A DNA stretch of 64,000 nt from Sphaerolaimus hirsutus (Eukaryota; Nematoda; Chromadorea; Monhysterida; Sphaerolaimidae): NCBI GenBank assembly GCA_964036195.1, contig OZ038454.1, forward strand, positions 3,038,001 through 3,102,000, written 5' to 3'. The first letter of the stretch is position 1, and every line of letters starts with the position of its first letter. Position numbers and translations under genes: made by a program. Below, piece by piece: positions 51,700 to 63,116 of the stretch. The notes beneath the pieces are model-generated. The model was not told the DNA's origin. It searched no databases and saw only the letters and a program-made list of their open reading frames with translations.

Positions 51700-52583
51700 C
51701 TGCGAATGAGTGAATTTATCTTGTTGGTAGGGGTTCGGTTGGGGGGGCAGCTATCTATCTACCCCCGGCGCCGCGCAGCTATCTATCCATCTATTCAGAG
51801 GCAGATAAGTTAACTGCTATCCCACCACCCAAAAAAATAAACCAGCACTCTACCTATCGCTATCGGGAGCGATTTTTGAGAAGTTTTCCCTTATTTTTGC
51901 TCAAAATCACTCATTTCCATACATTTCTGCCCATTGTCACCTTCAAAATCGATATTTTTGGCTATTTAAATACATAGCTTTTCCCCTTTAAAGGCTATAT
52001 AAATACATAGCTAGTCTGAACCCAAGAAAAAGACAACTATCTATCCCTCCGGAGGATCGATTTCAGGGGTCTCCAGGATTTTGGCCCTCGCGGGGGCTGG
52101 ATAGATAGCAAATCGCTCCTCCGGAGGGATAGACAGCTGAAAAAAATTTCTGGGGGGGCTTGGGGGGGCTCGCGGGGGCAAAATATATAGGCTTTTTCAG
52201 TCCAATGAAGGCCGAAACGGGAAGAAATCGCTAATAATCGGTTGAAAGTGGCCAAAAGCAGGTTTAAAATGGCTAAAAACAGGCATATAACCATGCATTT
52301 AGCCGGAGAGCACGATTTTGAAGGTGAAAAACTATAAAAAGGTGTGAAAATTAGTGATTTTTGGCGAAAATTGGGGCAAAATTTCTCAAAAACCACTCCA
52401 GATAGATAGATAGCTGAGCGATTTTGGGGGGGGGGGTCTTTGGGGGTAGTAGCCAAAAGCAGCCCCCCCAGCCCCCCCTAGGAGACCCCTGATCTATCCA
52501 ACCCCGGGGGGGGGTTGAAAATCCTGAAGACACCTACAACCTAGAACACACTCAAATGTAGAAAAAATAAAAAAATTTACTCA

Positions 52584-52763
<180 letters not shown>

Positions 52764-53141
52764 TCATCGAAATATGGCAGAGATGGAAGAAAAATTGTAA
52801 AAAACACGTAGATGGAAATTAACTTATAGGAAAATAAATTGAATTACATCAAAATTTCCGCTTACACGCTGAGGAAAATAAAAACTGCGTATGAAAATTT
52901 GATTTGAAAATTGCGAGTTGATTTTATTCCAAAGAGAGCAAATTAGAGATTTTGCGAGTTTTCTTTGATTTATAAAAATATCCGAAAATTTCTCTGAAGT
53001 AAAATATCCGTATACTATTTTTATATTTTTATCAAAATTCCAGTAATAAAACTTTTTCTCCTTTTGTCTTGATTGACACTTGACACTTGACTTGACACTT
53101 TACAGGGCTCAGGACCGCCCCCTGAAAAAACTGGCACCCAC

Positions 53142-53220
53142 CAATCTGATCAAACTCCTATCGAGCCATCTGAGCGCGTCGCTGGTGTCCCCCTCGTTCT
53201 GCGCTCGCCAGCAAGCCATC
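53142..53220 (-). CDS. SEC23: SEC23 exon
   Basis: MACWRAQNEGDTSDALRWLD then RSLIRL. Starts directly after the introner acceptor and ends TTG/gtgggtgccag, another introner-like end. Confidence 0.93.
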
Positions 53221-53392
53221 CTGGGGGCAGTCCCAGACCCTGTAAAATGGCCTGTAAAATGTCAAATGTCATGCAAAGTGGAGAAAGTCATGGAAAATAC
53301 CCTACAGAATGGCAAACGTACGTTAACCACTTTGCAGGGTTTTACATGACTTGACATTTTACAGGGCATTTTACAGGGTCTGGGACTGGCAC
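53221..53392 (-). mobile_element. Introner: SEC23 intron identical with a MITE
   Basis: The 172-nt intron reads gtgccagtcccagaccctgt at the donor and agggtctgggactgccccca(g) at the acceptor. Both ends are the element's inverted repeats. Inside are tgtcaagtcatgtaaaaccc and its counterpart. The exons on both sides are unmistakable SEC23 in continuous phase. Confidence 0.95.
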
Positions 53393-53473
53393 CTGGCCAT
53401 CAAAACGGCAGCGCATTCTTGGTCGAACCCGTAGGCGATTTGCGCCTGTTGCGTATCCATATCTGCCCACGAT
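53393..53473 (-). CDS. SEC23: SEC23 exon
   Basis: SWADMDTQQAQIAYGFDQEC then AAVLMA; matches the family's FDQEAAAILMAR segment. Junction with exon 53142 is inside the Arg codon. Confidence 0.93.
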
Positions 53474-53614
53474 CTGTGGAGAAGCGCATCCGTGCAAATG
53501 CAATATCTGGTAAAATCCCTTACACACCAGTTGACAGTGACATTGGGTGTCAACTGGGTAGACCGGTTTCCATTCAGAATTGAGTTGGTGGATCGAAGAA
53601 CCATGTCCAAATGC

Positions 53615-54066
53615 ACAGGGCCGTATCCAGGGGGGGGGGCGGGGGGGGGCTGCAGCCCCCCCCCCCCGCCCTCCCGGGGAGAGACCTAAGATGTCCCAGA
53701 AAATGCCATTTTTCCTATACATTTTTCGATGTTTCTTAAAAATTTTGCGCGCAAGCGCGCAATTTCTTCCCCATACATTGTATTTTTAGTGGATCCGTCC
53801 CTGTAAACAAATATTCTTGAAAATGAACACATTTTTGTGACTTTCGCTGCATATTTACATCTATATAAAACGGTTCCTGGCGCTAGCGCCAACGCCAACA
53901 GCGCCATGGCGTGGCGCCTTGGTATGGCGCTAACGCCAAAACGCCTTTTCGTCCCTATATAGGGAAAAAATTTACGGGGCGGGGGGGGGGCTGAGCCCCC
54001 CCCCCTCGCCAGCCCCCGTACACAAGCAGCCCCCCCCCGCTCAAAAATCCTGGATACGTCCCTGCA
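53615..54066. mobile_element. CAGGGxCGTATCCAGG-type elements with GGGGCTGCAGCCCC palindromes
   Basis: Two overlapping G/C-rich elements with gggggggctgcagccccccc and gctgagcccccccc cores and ends cagggccgtatccagg and aaatcctggatacgtccctg. A similar one lies at 62355-62730. Confidence 0.55.
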
Positions 54067-54207
54067 AATGCACATGCCAATATAACCCGTTAATGCCGTA
54101 TGTGAACTTAAAAATCGTCCTGCGACCCGTCAACTACAATCTGAATTGACATGGAAACCAGTTGACAAGCAGTGTGTGTAGCGCCAAAATGCTCAAAATG
54201 TAAATAC

Positions 54208-54317
54208 CTGCACGTCGTGGTTACTTTGATGCGCTTCTGGCCGGACGGGTGTTGATATTGGGTGACAAATTGCAGAAAGGCCCGCCCCCCGGGCACAGAC
54301 GAGGCGGGGGTGCCGTG
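54208..54317 (-). CDS. SEC23: SEC23 exon
   Basis: HGTPASSVPGGRAFLQFVTQ then YQHPSGQKRIKVTTTCR; conserved FVTQYQHxSGQxRIxVTT. Confidence 0.95.
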
Positions 54318-55041
54318 CTGCGATGAAATTAAATGGATTGAAAATAAATAAAAATCAAAGAAAAACTGATACCTGTAGCCGCAGGGGTCTTGAATGGGGG
54401 TGGGGTTGGGGGGGGGGTTAAAACCGCCCAGCTATCTAACTATCTGAAGCGATTTTTGAAACTATACCCCAATTTCCGCTCAAAATCGCTATTTTTCATA
54501 CCTTTTTATAGATTTTCACCTCCAAAATACAAGTTTTTGTTCCCATTTACCTATTTTCAGCTATTTTTAGTACTATATGCTCTTTCACATACCCATTTTG
54601 AGCTATTTCACACCTACTTTTAGCGATTTTTTCCCTTTTCTTCCTTCTACACCCTGAAATAGCCTATATATCGAGCCACCACACCCCCCCCCCCCAATTT
54701 TTTCCCAGCATCTATCTATCCCGAAGGCCGCTCAGCTATCTATCCAACCACTCGGAGGGTCAAAATTCAAGATACCCCTGCCTGTAGGCAGTCCCGTGAA
54801 GCGTCAAATGTATTGAAAATTGTCAATCAAAATTTATTTGAAAACGATGTTTTTAACGAGCTTTTGACATTTTGCATGTCACTTGACAACTTTTTATCAC
54901 ATTTTACATGACATTTGACATTTTACATGACATTTTACATGACATTTTACATTTTACATGACATTTTACATTTTACATGACATTTGACACTCTTCAAGGT
55001 GAGGGACCACCCGCAGTACACAAATGAGGGGTAACATTTAC

Positions 55042-55187
55042 CTGCGCAGCCACTTCCAACACCACAGCCAGTGTGCTTCTTGGATTTATGGCGCACATTT
55101 TCCACTGACAAGTGCCGCCTTGACCCAGCTCCGTATCGGACACGATGTGATTTTTCACTTGACTGTTTGCGCAGTTGCCAAGTGCAC
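55042..55187 (-). CDS. SEC23: SEC23 exon
   Basis: ALGNCANSQVKNHIVSDTEL then GQGGTCQWKMCAINPRSTLA to EVAAQ; conserved GTGGTCQWK-type motif. Confidence 0.95.
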
Positions 55188-55768
55188 CTGAAAATCGAGT
55201 ATTTAGTTGACAGACGTCCATGTGGATCGATACAAAGGGCCTATATACAGTGCGTGTCAACTGGTTTCCATGTCAACTACGATGTTAGTAGACGGGCCAA
55301 GGACAATTTTCAATAGCACTTGCGGCAATGTCGGAAAGGAATTAATGTGAACGACCCTGTGCCGCTTGGCACGTAAACCCGCTTTGCAGCGTACACCTGG
55401 CAGGCACGTAATTCTACTCACTTGGCACGTACTTCCCATCCGGCAGGTATTTATCAGGCCCGTAGTGCCATTGGCGACTGGCGCTGTACATAGGAAAAGC
55501 ACCATGGCGCCTCTTACATCACTACCTGCCCGCTTGGCACAAACGCCCCGCTACGTGCCAGACAGGTCTACGTGCAAAGCGGGTAGAAATACGTGCGCAC
55601 CGTGTTTACGTTTATGCGCCAAGCGGGTTTATGTGCCAATCAAACCTACGTCCATTTGAACATGGTTCAGCGATCCACCAACTAAAATCTAAATGAAAAC
55701 CAGTCGGCCCCGTTGACAGACAATGTCATTGTCAACTAGTGCGTGTAGCGCCAAAACAAAGCACCAAC

Positions 55769-56043
55769 CCTCCAACTTGACATCCTTAGAGCACTTGACT
55801 TCCATAGTCGCATTAAAAGCCCATTTTCAAATTGCCCGCCGCATCTTTATCGAACACCCTCTGATAACTCTGCTTGAACAAAGTGCTATCAAAACTGTCA
55901 GCCATAACGACATTTCCCCCGGTCATTTGATAGCACTGCCGCATTTCGTAGATGCCGCATTGATCCAGGGCGCACGCGTATATATCCACTGTGTGGCCGT
56001 TTTTTACCGCCCGCAGAGAAAGGGAGTCGTAGAATTTCGACGC
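55769..56043 (-). CDS. SEC23: SEC23 exon with 1-bp frame break
   Basis: ASKFYDSLSLRAVKNGHTVD, IYACALDQCGIYEMRQC, DSFDSTLFKQSYQRVFDKDA, then KMGF. After KMGF the frame shifts: an extra base in the A run at 55815-55818 (plus strand) turns the expected Phe-Asn into a stop. The next frame continues ATMEVKCSKDVKLEG. The exon is 275 nt where 274 restores the phase of both neighbours. Confidence 0.93.
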
Positions 56044-56292
56044 CTGGTGAAGTGACAAAAGTGTGGTTGTAAAATGCGACGAAATGGTGTAAAAATGGCG
56101 CTATGCACCACTGGGTGTCAACTGGTTTCCATGTCAATTCAGATTTTAGTTGACGGGTCACAGGACGATATTCAAAAAGCACACGCGGCAATTTCGAACA
56201 GGACTACATATTGGCATGTTAATGGAAACCAGTCGGCCCAGTTGACACCCAATGTCACTGTCAACTAGTGTGTATAGGGTCAATGAGGGTCA

Positions 56293-56854
<562 letters not shown>

Positions 56855-56892
56855 CGCTAACTTAATAAGTAAACTTTGAAATTTGAATTCAC

Positions 56893-56959
56893 CTGGCCCG
56901 TGAGTGCAAGGCCCGCCCATAAACATCATAATTCTGGCACCGGTGTTCGGGTAACTCAC
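56893..56959 (-). CDS. SEC23: SEC23 exon
   Basis: [20 protein letters not shown] then GP; conserved [21 protein letters not shown]. Confidence 0.95.
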
Positions 56960-57037
56960 CTGAAATATTTAAGCCCATTGATATTGTAATGAAATTGATC
57001 GCGCCGCACCGTAAAAAAAATAAAAATAAAAACGAAC

Positions 57038-57113
57038 CTCCAGAAGACCGACGGCAACAGCGAGTGCGGCCCCAGTTGCTCGCAAAGAACGGTCGCCCTT
57101 GGCAGTGGGCCAA
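57038..57113 (-). CDS. SEC23: SEC23 exon
   Basis: WPTAKGDRSLRATGAALAVA then VGLLE; conserved RPLRSTGxALxxAVGLLE-type motif. Confidence 0.95.
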
Positions 57114-57331
57114 CTAAAACAGATTTTTAGTTTATCACGAACAACGAACAGTAAACCGTACCGTAAATTTTCCAGTTCTACGGTAAACGGAGCGGTACGG
57201 TAAATTTCCCAAAGTTTGTGGTACAGTTTAATATCGGTAAGACCTACCCTAGTTGCGGCAGTCGTCCAGGCATGTGCCTCGGACTGGTAAATTCGCCCAT
57301 GGAGCTTAAAAAGATGGGTGTGGGTGCCAAG

Positions 57332-57439
57332 TAGGGTTCAAACGGAATTGACTTTTCTGGATCGGAATTGGTTTTGGAATTTTTCGGGATCGGGATTGGA
57401 GTTTCTTGACCGTGATCGGAATCCCGTTCGGACCCTGAT
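57332..57439. mobile_element. Short diverged (CCCGAT)n hAT-like MITE
   Basis: tagggttcaaacggaattga to aatcccgttcggaccctga inside a SEC23 intron, with imperfect target duplication gtgccaag/tgccgaga. Confidence 0.65.
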
Positions 57440-57475
57440 GCCGAGAGGCAATACTTATCAGCCTAAAACACTCAC

Positions 57476-57732
57476 CCATCCGGCCTAATACTCTCAATCA
57501 AATCATTAATGGCCATGTCGCAATCGCTTATCGGCTGCAAGAACCTATTGCACGGCTGTTGGTGCTGCTGCTGCTGCGGGGGTGCGCCCATGGCACCCCC
57601 CTGGAGGGGTGGCCGCGCACCGGGGGGTCCAGATTGGGGCTGATTGGGTGCGGCCGCCGGAGCTCCGCCCCCGCCACCCCCGCCGCGCGACAGAATTTGT
57701 TGCACTTGTTCGCGACTGACGTCTTTGGCACC
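57476..57732 (-). CDS. SEC23: SEC23 exon with Gly/Pro/Gln-rich linker
   Basis: GAKDVSREQVQQILSRGGGG, a Gly/Ala/Pro/Gln-rich insert, then CNRFLQPISDCDMAINDLIE; the family's KDLxxxQxQxxL and NRFLQPVxxxDxxLTDLL motifs. Confidence 0.95.
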
Positions 57733-58026
57733 CTGCCAGTTTGGTGATGGGTGGTGATGGAAAAAAACGACGTTTGAAAAGACTGTTTTTAATTGAAAAA
57801 AAGGTTTTTTTCAAAGCAACCAAAAAATGAATGTTTAAAGATATAAATAAAGGGATATCAGAGAGTTGCAATACTTTGTGATGTATTTATGTACATGTGT
57901 TAAAAATATTATAATTACATGCAAAAAAACACAAATTTTTGGCTGTTTAAAAAAACGGTTTCGATGTGTATGTTGTATTTAAAAAACACGTTTTAAAAAA
58001 AATCCAGATGGGTGGCTTTTTCTCAC

Positions 58027-58072
58027 CTTGAAAACATAGGCCCTGGGCATGCCGGTTGGGTTGAGCTCGTGC
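58027..58072 (-). CDS. SEC23: SEC23 exon, cut by the N gap
   Basis: ELNPTGMPRAYVFK, matching the family's HELxxxGxxxSYVFRG; donor AAG/gtgaga. The 5' part of the exon is in the gap. Confidence 0.9.
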
Positions 58073-58272
58073 NNNNNNNNNNNNNNNNNNNNNNNNNNNN
58101 NNNNNNNNNNNNNNNNNNNNNNNNNNNNNNNNNNNNNNNNNNNNNNNNNNNNNNNNNNNNNNNNNNNNNNNNNNNNNNNNNNNNNNNNNNNNNNNNNNNN
58201 NNNNNNNNNNNNNNNNNNNNNNNNNNNNNNNNNNNNNNNNNNNNNNNNNNNNNNNNNNNNNNNNNNNNNNNN
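58073..58272. other. Scaffold gap, exactly 200 N
   Basis: Run of 200 N; a round number suggests a placeholder of unknown true length. Confidence 0.95.
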
Positions 58273-58293
58273 AACTGTTCAGTAAGCGATCAC

Positions 58294-58400
58294 CCTATAA
58301 TTTGCCACTGGTCTTTGCTGGAGAAGTTCGGCAGTGTCCCAGATGATGGCAAATGCCACAGCCACCAGCGCCAGCATGCCCAGCAGGCCTCCTGCCATTG
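58294..58400 (-). CDS. Transmembrane exon of the defensin-like membrane protein gene
   Basis: After cattacag: AMAGGLLGMLALVAVAFAII (one membrane helix), then WDTAELLQQRPVANYR, ending AGG/gtgatc. 2-nt entry completes the codon left by the stalk exon (59626). The position of the donor matches the paralogues. The rest of the cytoplasmic tail would lie in or beyond the gap; reading through gives a stop after VIAY. Confidence 0.65.
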
Positions 58401-58800
58401 CTGTAATGTGGCACCACTTTTATGGCTAAATAAATATTTAGGTAGTGAGAAAGTTTGACATTTCGCAACTGCAACGCAACTGCATTTCAGAAAATAAAAT
58501 GGTGTGATGCACAAAGTTCATACCGTATTTCTCCTACTAGAAGGGCACCATTCTATTTTTTATTAACCTTTTTCCTGCCATCCCCCTATAGATGCCATTC
58601 TTTTGGGCTACCATTTATTTTTTTAAAGCAATTTTCACATATTTTGAATTTTAATATAGTTTTACTTTTAATGAAATGTGAGTTACATTTTAATATCAGA
58701 GCAGAATTTTAATATCAATATTTTACTGTCCTCACCATCTATTTTTTGTATTTTTGCGTTTTGTCATTTTTCCTTTCTAACCAGTGTGTAAATTTTTTAG

Positions 58801-58803
<3 letters not shown>

Positions 58804-58853
<50 letters not shown>

Positions 58854-58918
58854 TATATATATATATATATATATAGGTATATATATATATATATATATAG
58901 GTATATATATATATATAG
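58804..58918. repeat. (AT)n microsatellite with aggtatat interruptions
   Basis: Over 100 bp of TA dinucleotides; frames of Tyr-Ile repeats are artefacts. Confidence 0.97.
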
Positions 58919-59116
58919 ATGCACCTGTAAATATGCATGTTTGCCTGTTTACTTCTGATTGTGGTAGCATTGGAATATGGGCACACAAGCAGAAATATGC
59001 AATTTTATATAATTTTCCTAAAGTCTAATGACAGATGCACATACATGCCAGGATGACGGTCAATCCACTGCTGCCCTCATCGGGCTGGCTCTTTGTGCTC
59101 ACGATGTTCTGCGCAG

Positions 59117-59193
59117 CTGCAGTTGTGGTCACACTCGTACTGGTGGTGGTGGCTGCGGTAGCTGCAATTTGGGTTGTCAATGTCAGCACTCAT
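59117..59193 (+). CDS. Transmembrane exon on the opposite strand (family member)
   Basis: After ctgcgcag: AAVVVTLVLVVVAAVAAIW, a single helix ending in the family's Trp, then VVNVSTH. Entry phase (2 nt) equals that of the paralogues. The donor is uncertain (CAT/gtggtc). It lies in an intron of the minus-strand gene. Confidence 0.45.
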
Positions 59194-59625
59194 GTGGTCT
59201 TGGCAAAGGCATATTTCAGTTTATACAAAATACCCAGGTATTTGGGCATTTATACCATATTTACTCAAATAATCCCCCCACTGAAAAATAGCCATCCGTG
59301 AATAATTCCCCCTGTTAGACAAGTGAGGAAAAAGTTATCCCTTCTTGAATAATATCCCCCCCCAAAAAAAAATATTCAATAATGATTGGATTGTCCAAGA
59401 AGTATAATGCACAGAATTTGTAAAAGACAATTGATCATATCAAAAGAGGCACAAAAACTGTGCCTGGTTTGATTCACCGAATGCAAATGCAGCACATCCG
59501 CTGTGCAAAGATGCAATGGACAATTTTTTTTACTTTTACACTGCATAAAAGGTGACTAGGTGAGTGAGCAACCTACAAACCAGTACTTTTAAACGGGTTT
59601 TGGATGTGTAAATATGTGGTGGCAC

Positions 59626-59820
59626 CTGCTGTGGATGTGGTTGCAGCTGATGTGGATGTGGTTGCAGCTGATGTGGATGTTGATGTGGATGATGTGGATG
59701 TTGATGTGGATGATGTGGAGCTGCGGCTTGTGGCGCTGGTTGAAGTGTTGCTTGCTTGGCTGCTCGATTTCCCAGTCGACGTTCTCCATGTTGGACAATC
59801 GGAGTTTGGAGGATATGGTT
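59626..59820 (-). CDS. Ser/Thr-rich stalk exon of the defensin-like membrane protein gene
   Basis: After caactgcag: EPYPPNSDCPTWRTSTGKSS, then about 40 codons of Ser/Thr/Ala repeats (STSSTSTSTS, TSAATTSTSAATT), a likely O-glycosylated stalk. The other two frames are His-rich readings of the same repeats. Phases: 2 nt in, 1 nt out (GCAG/gtgcca), fitting exons 60780 and 58294. Confidence 0.6.
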
Positions 59821-60011
59821 CTGCAGTTGAATATAAATGAGGAGTTTGGTTCCGTAACCCGTTAAGTGCAAAAGTGAAAAAAATTGAGTTAAGTGCGGAT
59901 CTGACATATATATATATATATATATATTTCTTCGTGATAGAAGAAAAATTTTCTCAATATCTCATACCGTTCCCGAGATACAGTGATAGCGTTTTTTGAA
60001 AAAAATGCAAT

Positions 60012-60360
60012 TTTGCATCCGAAACCCGTTATCTGCAGCCCAAAATAGGCGAGTTTGCACTCGAAACCCGTTATCTACAAAAAAACTATCATTTTTTGCA
60101 CCCGAAACTCGTTATCTGCAGAGAAAAAAGTTTGCATCCGAAACTCGTTAAGGATTTAGTATGGAGGTGTCAAAATCACCATACAAAAATGGAGTTTGCA
60201 TCCGAAACTCGTTAAGGAAATCTGTACTGGTTTTTATGAATTTGCATCCGAAACTCATTATCTGCAGGTGCTTTTGCACCCGAACCTGGTCATTTTCATG
60301 AGGCTAGTGGCACTCAGGTGAAAGTTTGCGCCCGAAACTCGTTATCTGCATGCATTTATG
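60012..60360 (+). repeat. Degenerate tandem repeat, tttgcatccgaaactcgttatctgca
   Basis: Seven or eight units of 35-60 bp with the core tgcatccgaaactcgtta, inside the intron between stalk and defensin-like exons; a last inverted unit lies at about 60549-60570. Confidence 0.8.
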
Positions 60361-60779
60361 CTGATGTGACGTCAAACAAATCACCATAACTCTAGGTATA
60401 TACCACGGCCAGAGGGTTGTAAATATGGAAAATGTAGAGAAATTCATGAACTTTTCAAAAATTTTCGGGCAAGCGTTGTCACTTAAAGCATCCCCGCATG
60501 GGCCAATGTCAAAGTTTCAAATGCGATTTTCAAAAAACCCAAAAACCTGCAGATAACGGGTTTCGGAATCAAACTCCTCAAATACCGTATTTCCTCAAAA
60601 TAACTCCCCCACCCTCGAAATGATCTTACTCCCCTGTTTGAGTCTCCCCTCAGTTTATATGATCCATGCTGACAAGAACACTTATGGTAACTGTCATTAA
60701 AATGGTGTCTGGCAAAGCGCCAGCCCACACCTAATGCTGTGGCTAGGAATGAGTCAATCAATTTGTCCCAGTGACTCAC

Positions 60780-60895
60780 CGCAGCAGCATGCTCCCCCCT
60801 GGCATCTGCCCCCCTTGTAGAGCATCGTTTCGCAGACATCTCGACATTTATCAGGGTCATAACTCTGCCAACACAGATGCGACTGCCAGCCACAA
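60780..60895 (-). CDS. CS-alpha-beta defensin-like exon
   Basis: After aatattgcag: 38 codons with eight Cys. Spacing C-x6-C-x8-C-x3-C-x9-C-x4-C-C-C. It contains the CxxxC helix signature (CRDVC), a G-x-C gamma-core (GGRCQGGAC) and the closing C-x-C, i.e. the cysteine-stabilised alpha-beta fold of defensins and related peptides. 1 nt entry and 1 nt exit (TGCG/gtgagt), the exit fitting the stalk exon. Function (antimicrobial, channel-binding or receptor) cannot be told from sequence. Confidence 0.6.
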
Positions 60896-61400
60896 CTGCA
60901 ATATTATGGTTTGTTTTTAAACAAGCGAACAGATTTGTGGTCAGTTCACCACGCGCAGTCTACATTTTAAAGCGAAAGTGCCCACACAAAAATTTCTATA
61001 CTCGGCAGACACGATACTCTACAAACACAGGAGTTACGTATTTTTTTTATCAAACTCAAATATTCATGTCAAACTGAAAACTTTAAGCACCGATTTTTCA
61101 CAAAAGAATTAGGAAAATAATAGATTTGCCTATTTTCACGTAAATTTGTCGCGTTTCCGGAGCCAGAAATAGGGTGGGAAAAGGGGGCCCAAAAGACATT
61201 TTTGCTTTTTAGTTTACATTCGATGGCTCGCAATTTGGACGATGATACCCCCCCTGCCCATGACACTTTGTGTGTAAAACCTTTTTTATGATGATTTATG
61301 ATTTACTCTTATTCAGTGGTTGGCGTTTATTTTGCGCAATGCGACTTTACTCATTAAAATATGGTATATACATATTTAGCATTCTGTACGGTCTGTAAAA

Positions 61401-61538
61401 TTACTCTTTAGAAGGACATGGTTCTGAATCCACATAGCAAAATGACGAATTTTTGCCAATAGCATGACAACAGCCCCTGGCACAGGGCACAGCCCAGGCC
61501 ACGATAACTCCGATTAGACATGCCTTCACCCCACGCAT
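61401..61538 (-). CDS. Small secreted-protein ORF or signal-peptide exon
   Basis: MRGVKACLIGVIVAWAVPCA is a good signal peptide, followed by a short Cys-containing stretch (five more Cys) and TAA; 45 residues. It lies upstream of the defensin-like exon in the same orientation. No internal donor has the phase needed to join that exon directly, so it is either a separate small peptide or linked through an unseen exon. Confidence 0.4.
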   Translation of the reverse strand: MRGVKACLIGVIVAWAVPCARGCCHAIGKNSSFCYVDSEPCPSKE

Positions 61539-61599
61539 TTTATGCGTTTTTGTGGGGGGGGGGGGATTTCGAGGGAAATTTTTCGGGTTCACTTTTTTC

Positions 61600-63116
61600 T
61601 AGTGTGGATTGGCGGTTTTGTTGTTTTTAAAACAGCTGCAAGGGATGGGTCAGATAAGTGTGCTTTTCTGCACAATTTCGGAATTTTGTATGCATATTTT
61701 ACATAAATATCATAGGTATATATTGATTGACACACAAGCAAAGTGACATTCACATCGCCTGAAATAACTGTTTCTTGTGCACGAGAAAACATTACTACCT
61801 AGTTCAAAACTTGATGTGAAAAAGGATGTGACTGTGCCACAGAAAACTACATGCGGCCTAGTTTTGCTTTCTTAGGTATATGTGACCTGAAGGGAACACC
61901 CCAAAAAGTTTGTGGATTCTGATAGAGGACTCTCTCAGCTTCCCAACGGTGTGTGTCTACTGCCTTGTCCCAGACACAGTTAAGGCGTGAATTGAGACGC
62001 AATCAGCCGGAATCAGCTCTGCCAGCATATTTTGGTTTCTTAGGTAAGTTGGTTTCAGCAAATCCCTGAAAAGTATGTGGATTCTGAAAGAGCACATTCT
62101 CAGCTTTGCAACAATATAAAATATGGCCATTATATTTTTATAGGCAAGTGCCCAACAGCGAATAATGTCAGAAATGCCCAATTTTGGAAATATTCACTTT
62201 CGATTTTATGCAATATATAGGAATGAAAATGTTACATGTATTTCACAATTCACTGGACCCATTGGAGTACCTTAAGACCATTTTTTGCAGTTTTCATTTT
62301 TTTATCAGTGTCCAGTGTTTGCTCCGGGAGTGGCTATTGACTTGTGGACTGACCAGGGACATATCCAGGATTTTTGAGCGGGGGGATGCTTCTTTACAGA
62401 GGCCGGCGAGGGGGGGTGCCATTAGTAGGCGCCACGCCATGGCGCCATTGGCATTGGCGCCAGTGCCATGGAACGCTGTATATGTATGTAAATATACATA
62501 CAAAATGGCAAAAAGCACAACATTGAGTGTATTAATAACGATTTGCGGCCACATGGAGCAAATTTGATGATAATACCGTATGTCTGGTGAAGAATGCGCA
62601 CTTGCGCGCAAAATTTTTTACACTGATGTTGTAAAAGTCGCATTTTCCGGTCACTTTCTGGTCTCGCCCCGGGAAAGGGGGGGCTGCAGCCCCCCCCCCC
62701 CCGCCCCCCCCCCCTGGATACGGCCCTGGGACTGACTCATATACATGTAAGAAACTGACAAATACAGCTGTTTTGGTGCCATTGCCAACGACAGTGGTGC
62801 AATGGCGACGCGCCTAATAATGGCGCAAGCGCCGTGGCGCCATTCCTTTACTACAGCGGCCAAATAATAGGGGGCGGGGGGACGCCGCCCCCAATTAATC
62901 AGCATGCAGCGATCCATGACCAAAGGCTGTGGACCCACACACTAGTTGACATTTTAAATCCGTGTCCACTGAATGTCAATTAAATAAATGCCTCGTACCA
63001 CATATTTATGTAGGAAGGAGGACATATATAGTACACGTTGGCGCCAATGCCAACGCCAGTCCGACAATGGCGGCGCCAACAAATGGCGCCAGCGGCATGG
63101 CTCCATTTCGCTATTA
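61600..63116. other. No supported gene; diverged repeats
   Basis: Contains two related blocks (61870-61960 and 62035-62110) with cctgaa/aagtatgtggattctgaaagag, G/C-rich ggggctgcagcccc elements at 62355-62730, and caatggcgcc/ggcgccaa-rich stretches at 62770-63110. Confidence 0.4.

Noticed and set aside
52037..52533. Pro/Ser-rich minus-strand frames between SEC23 exons
   Set aside because: Derived from poly-C tracts and agctatctatct repeats of CAGGGGTCT-type elements in an intron.
58746..58988. Frames of repeated Tyr-Ile on both strands
   Set aside because: They translate an (AT)n microsatellite.
59589..59907. His-rich metal-binding protein on the stalk exon
   Set aside because: Two frames give His/Pro or His/Ile repeats, but only the Ser/Thr frame agrees in phase with both neighbouring exons.
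60012..60360. CRISPR-like array of repeats with spacers
   Set aside because: Repeats are degenerate, spacing is irregular, there are no cas genes, and the surroundings are eukaryotic.
60483..60893. 136-codon frame over the defensin-like exon
   Set aside because: It reads across the donor site and into a repeat; the neighbouring frame gives the eight-Cys module in phase with the next exon.
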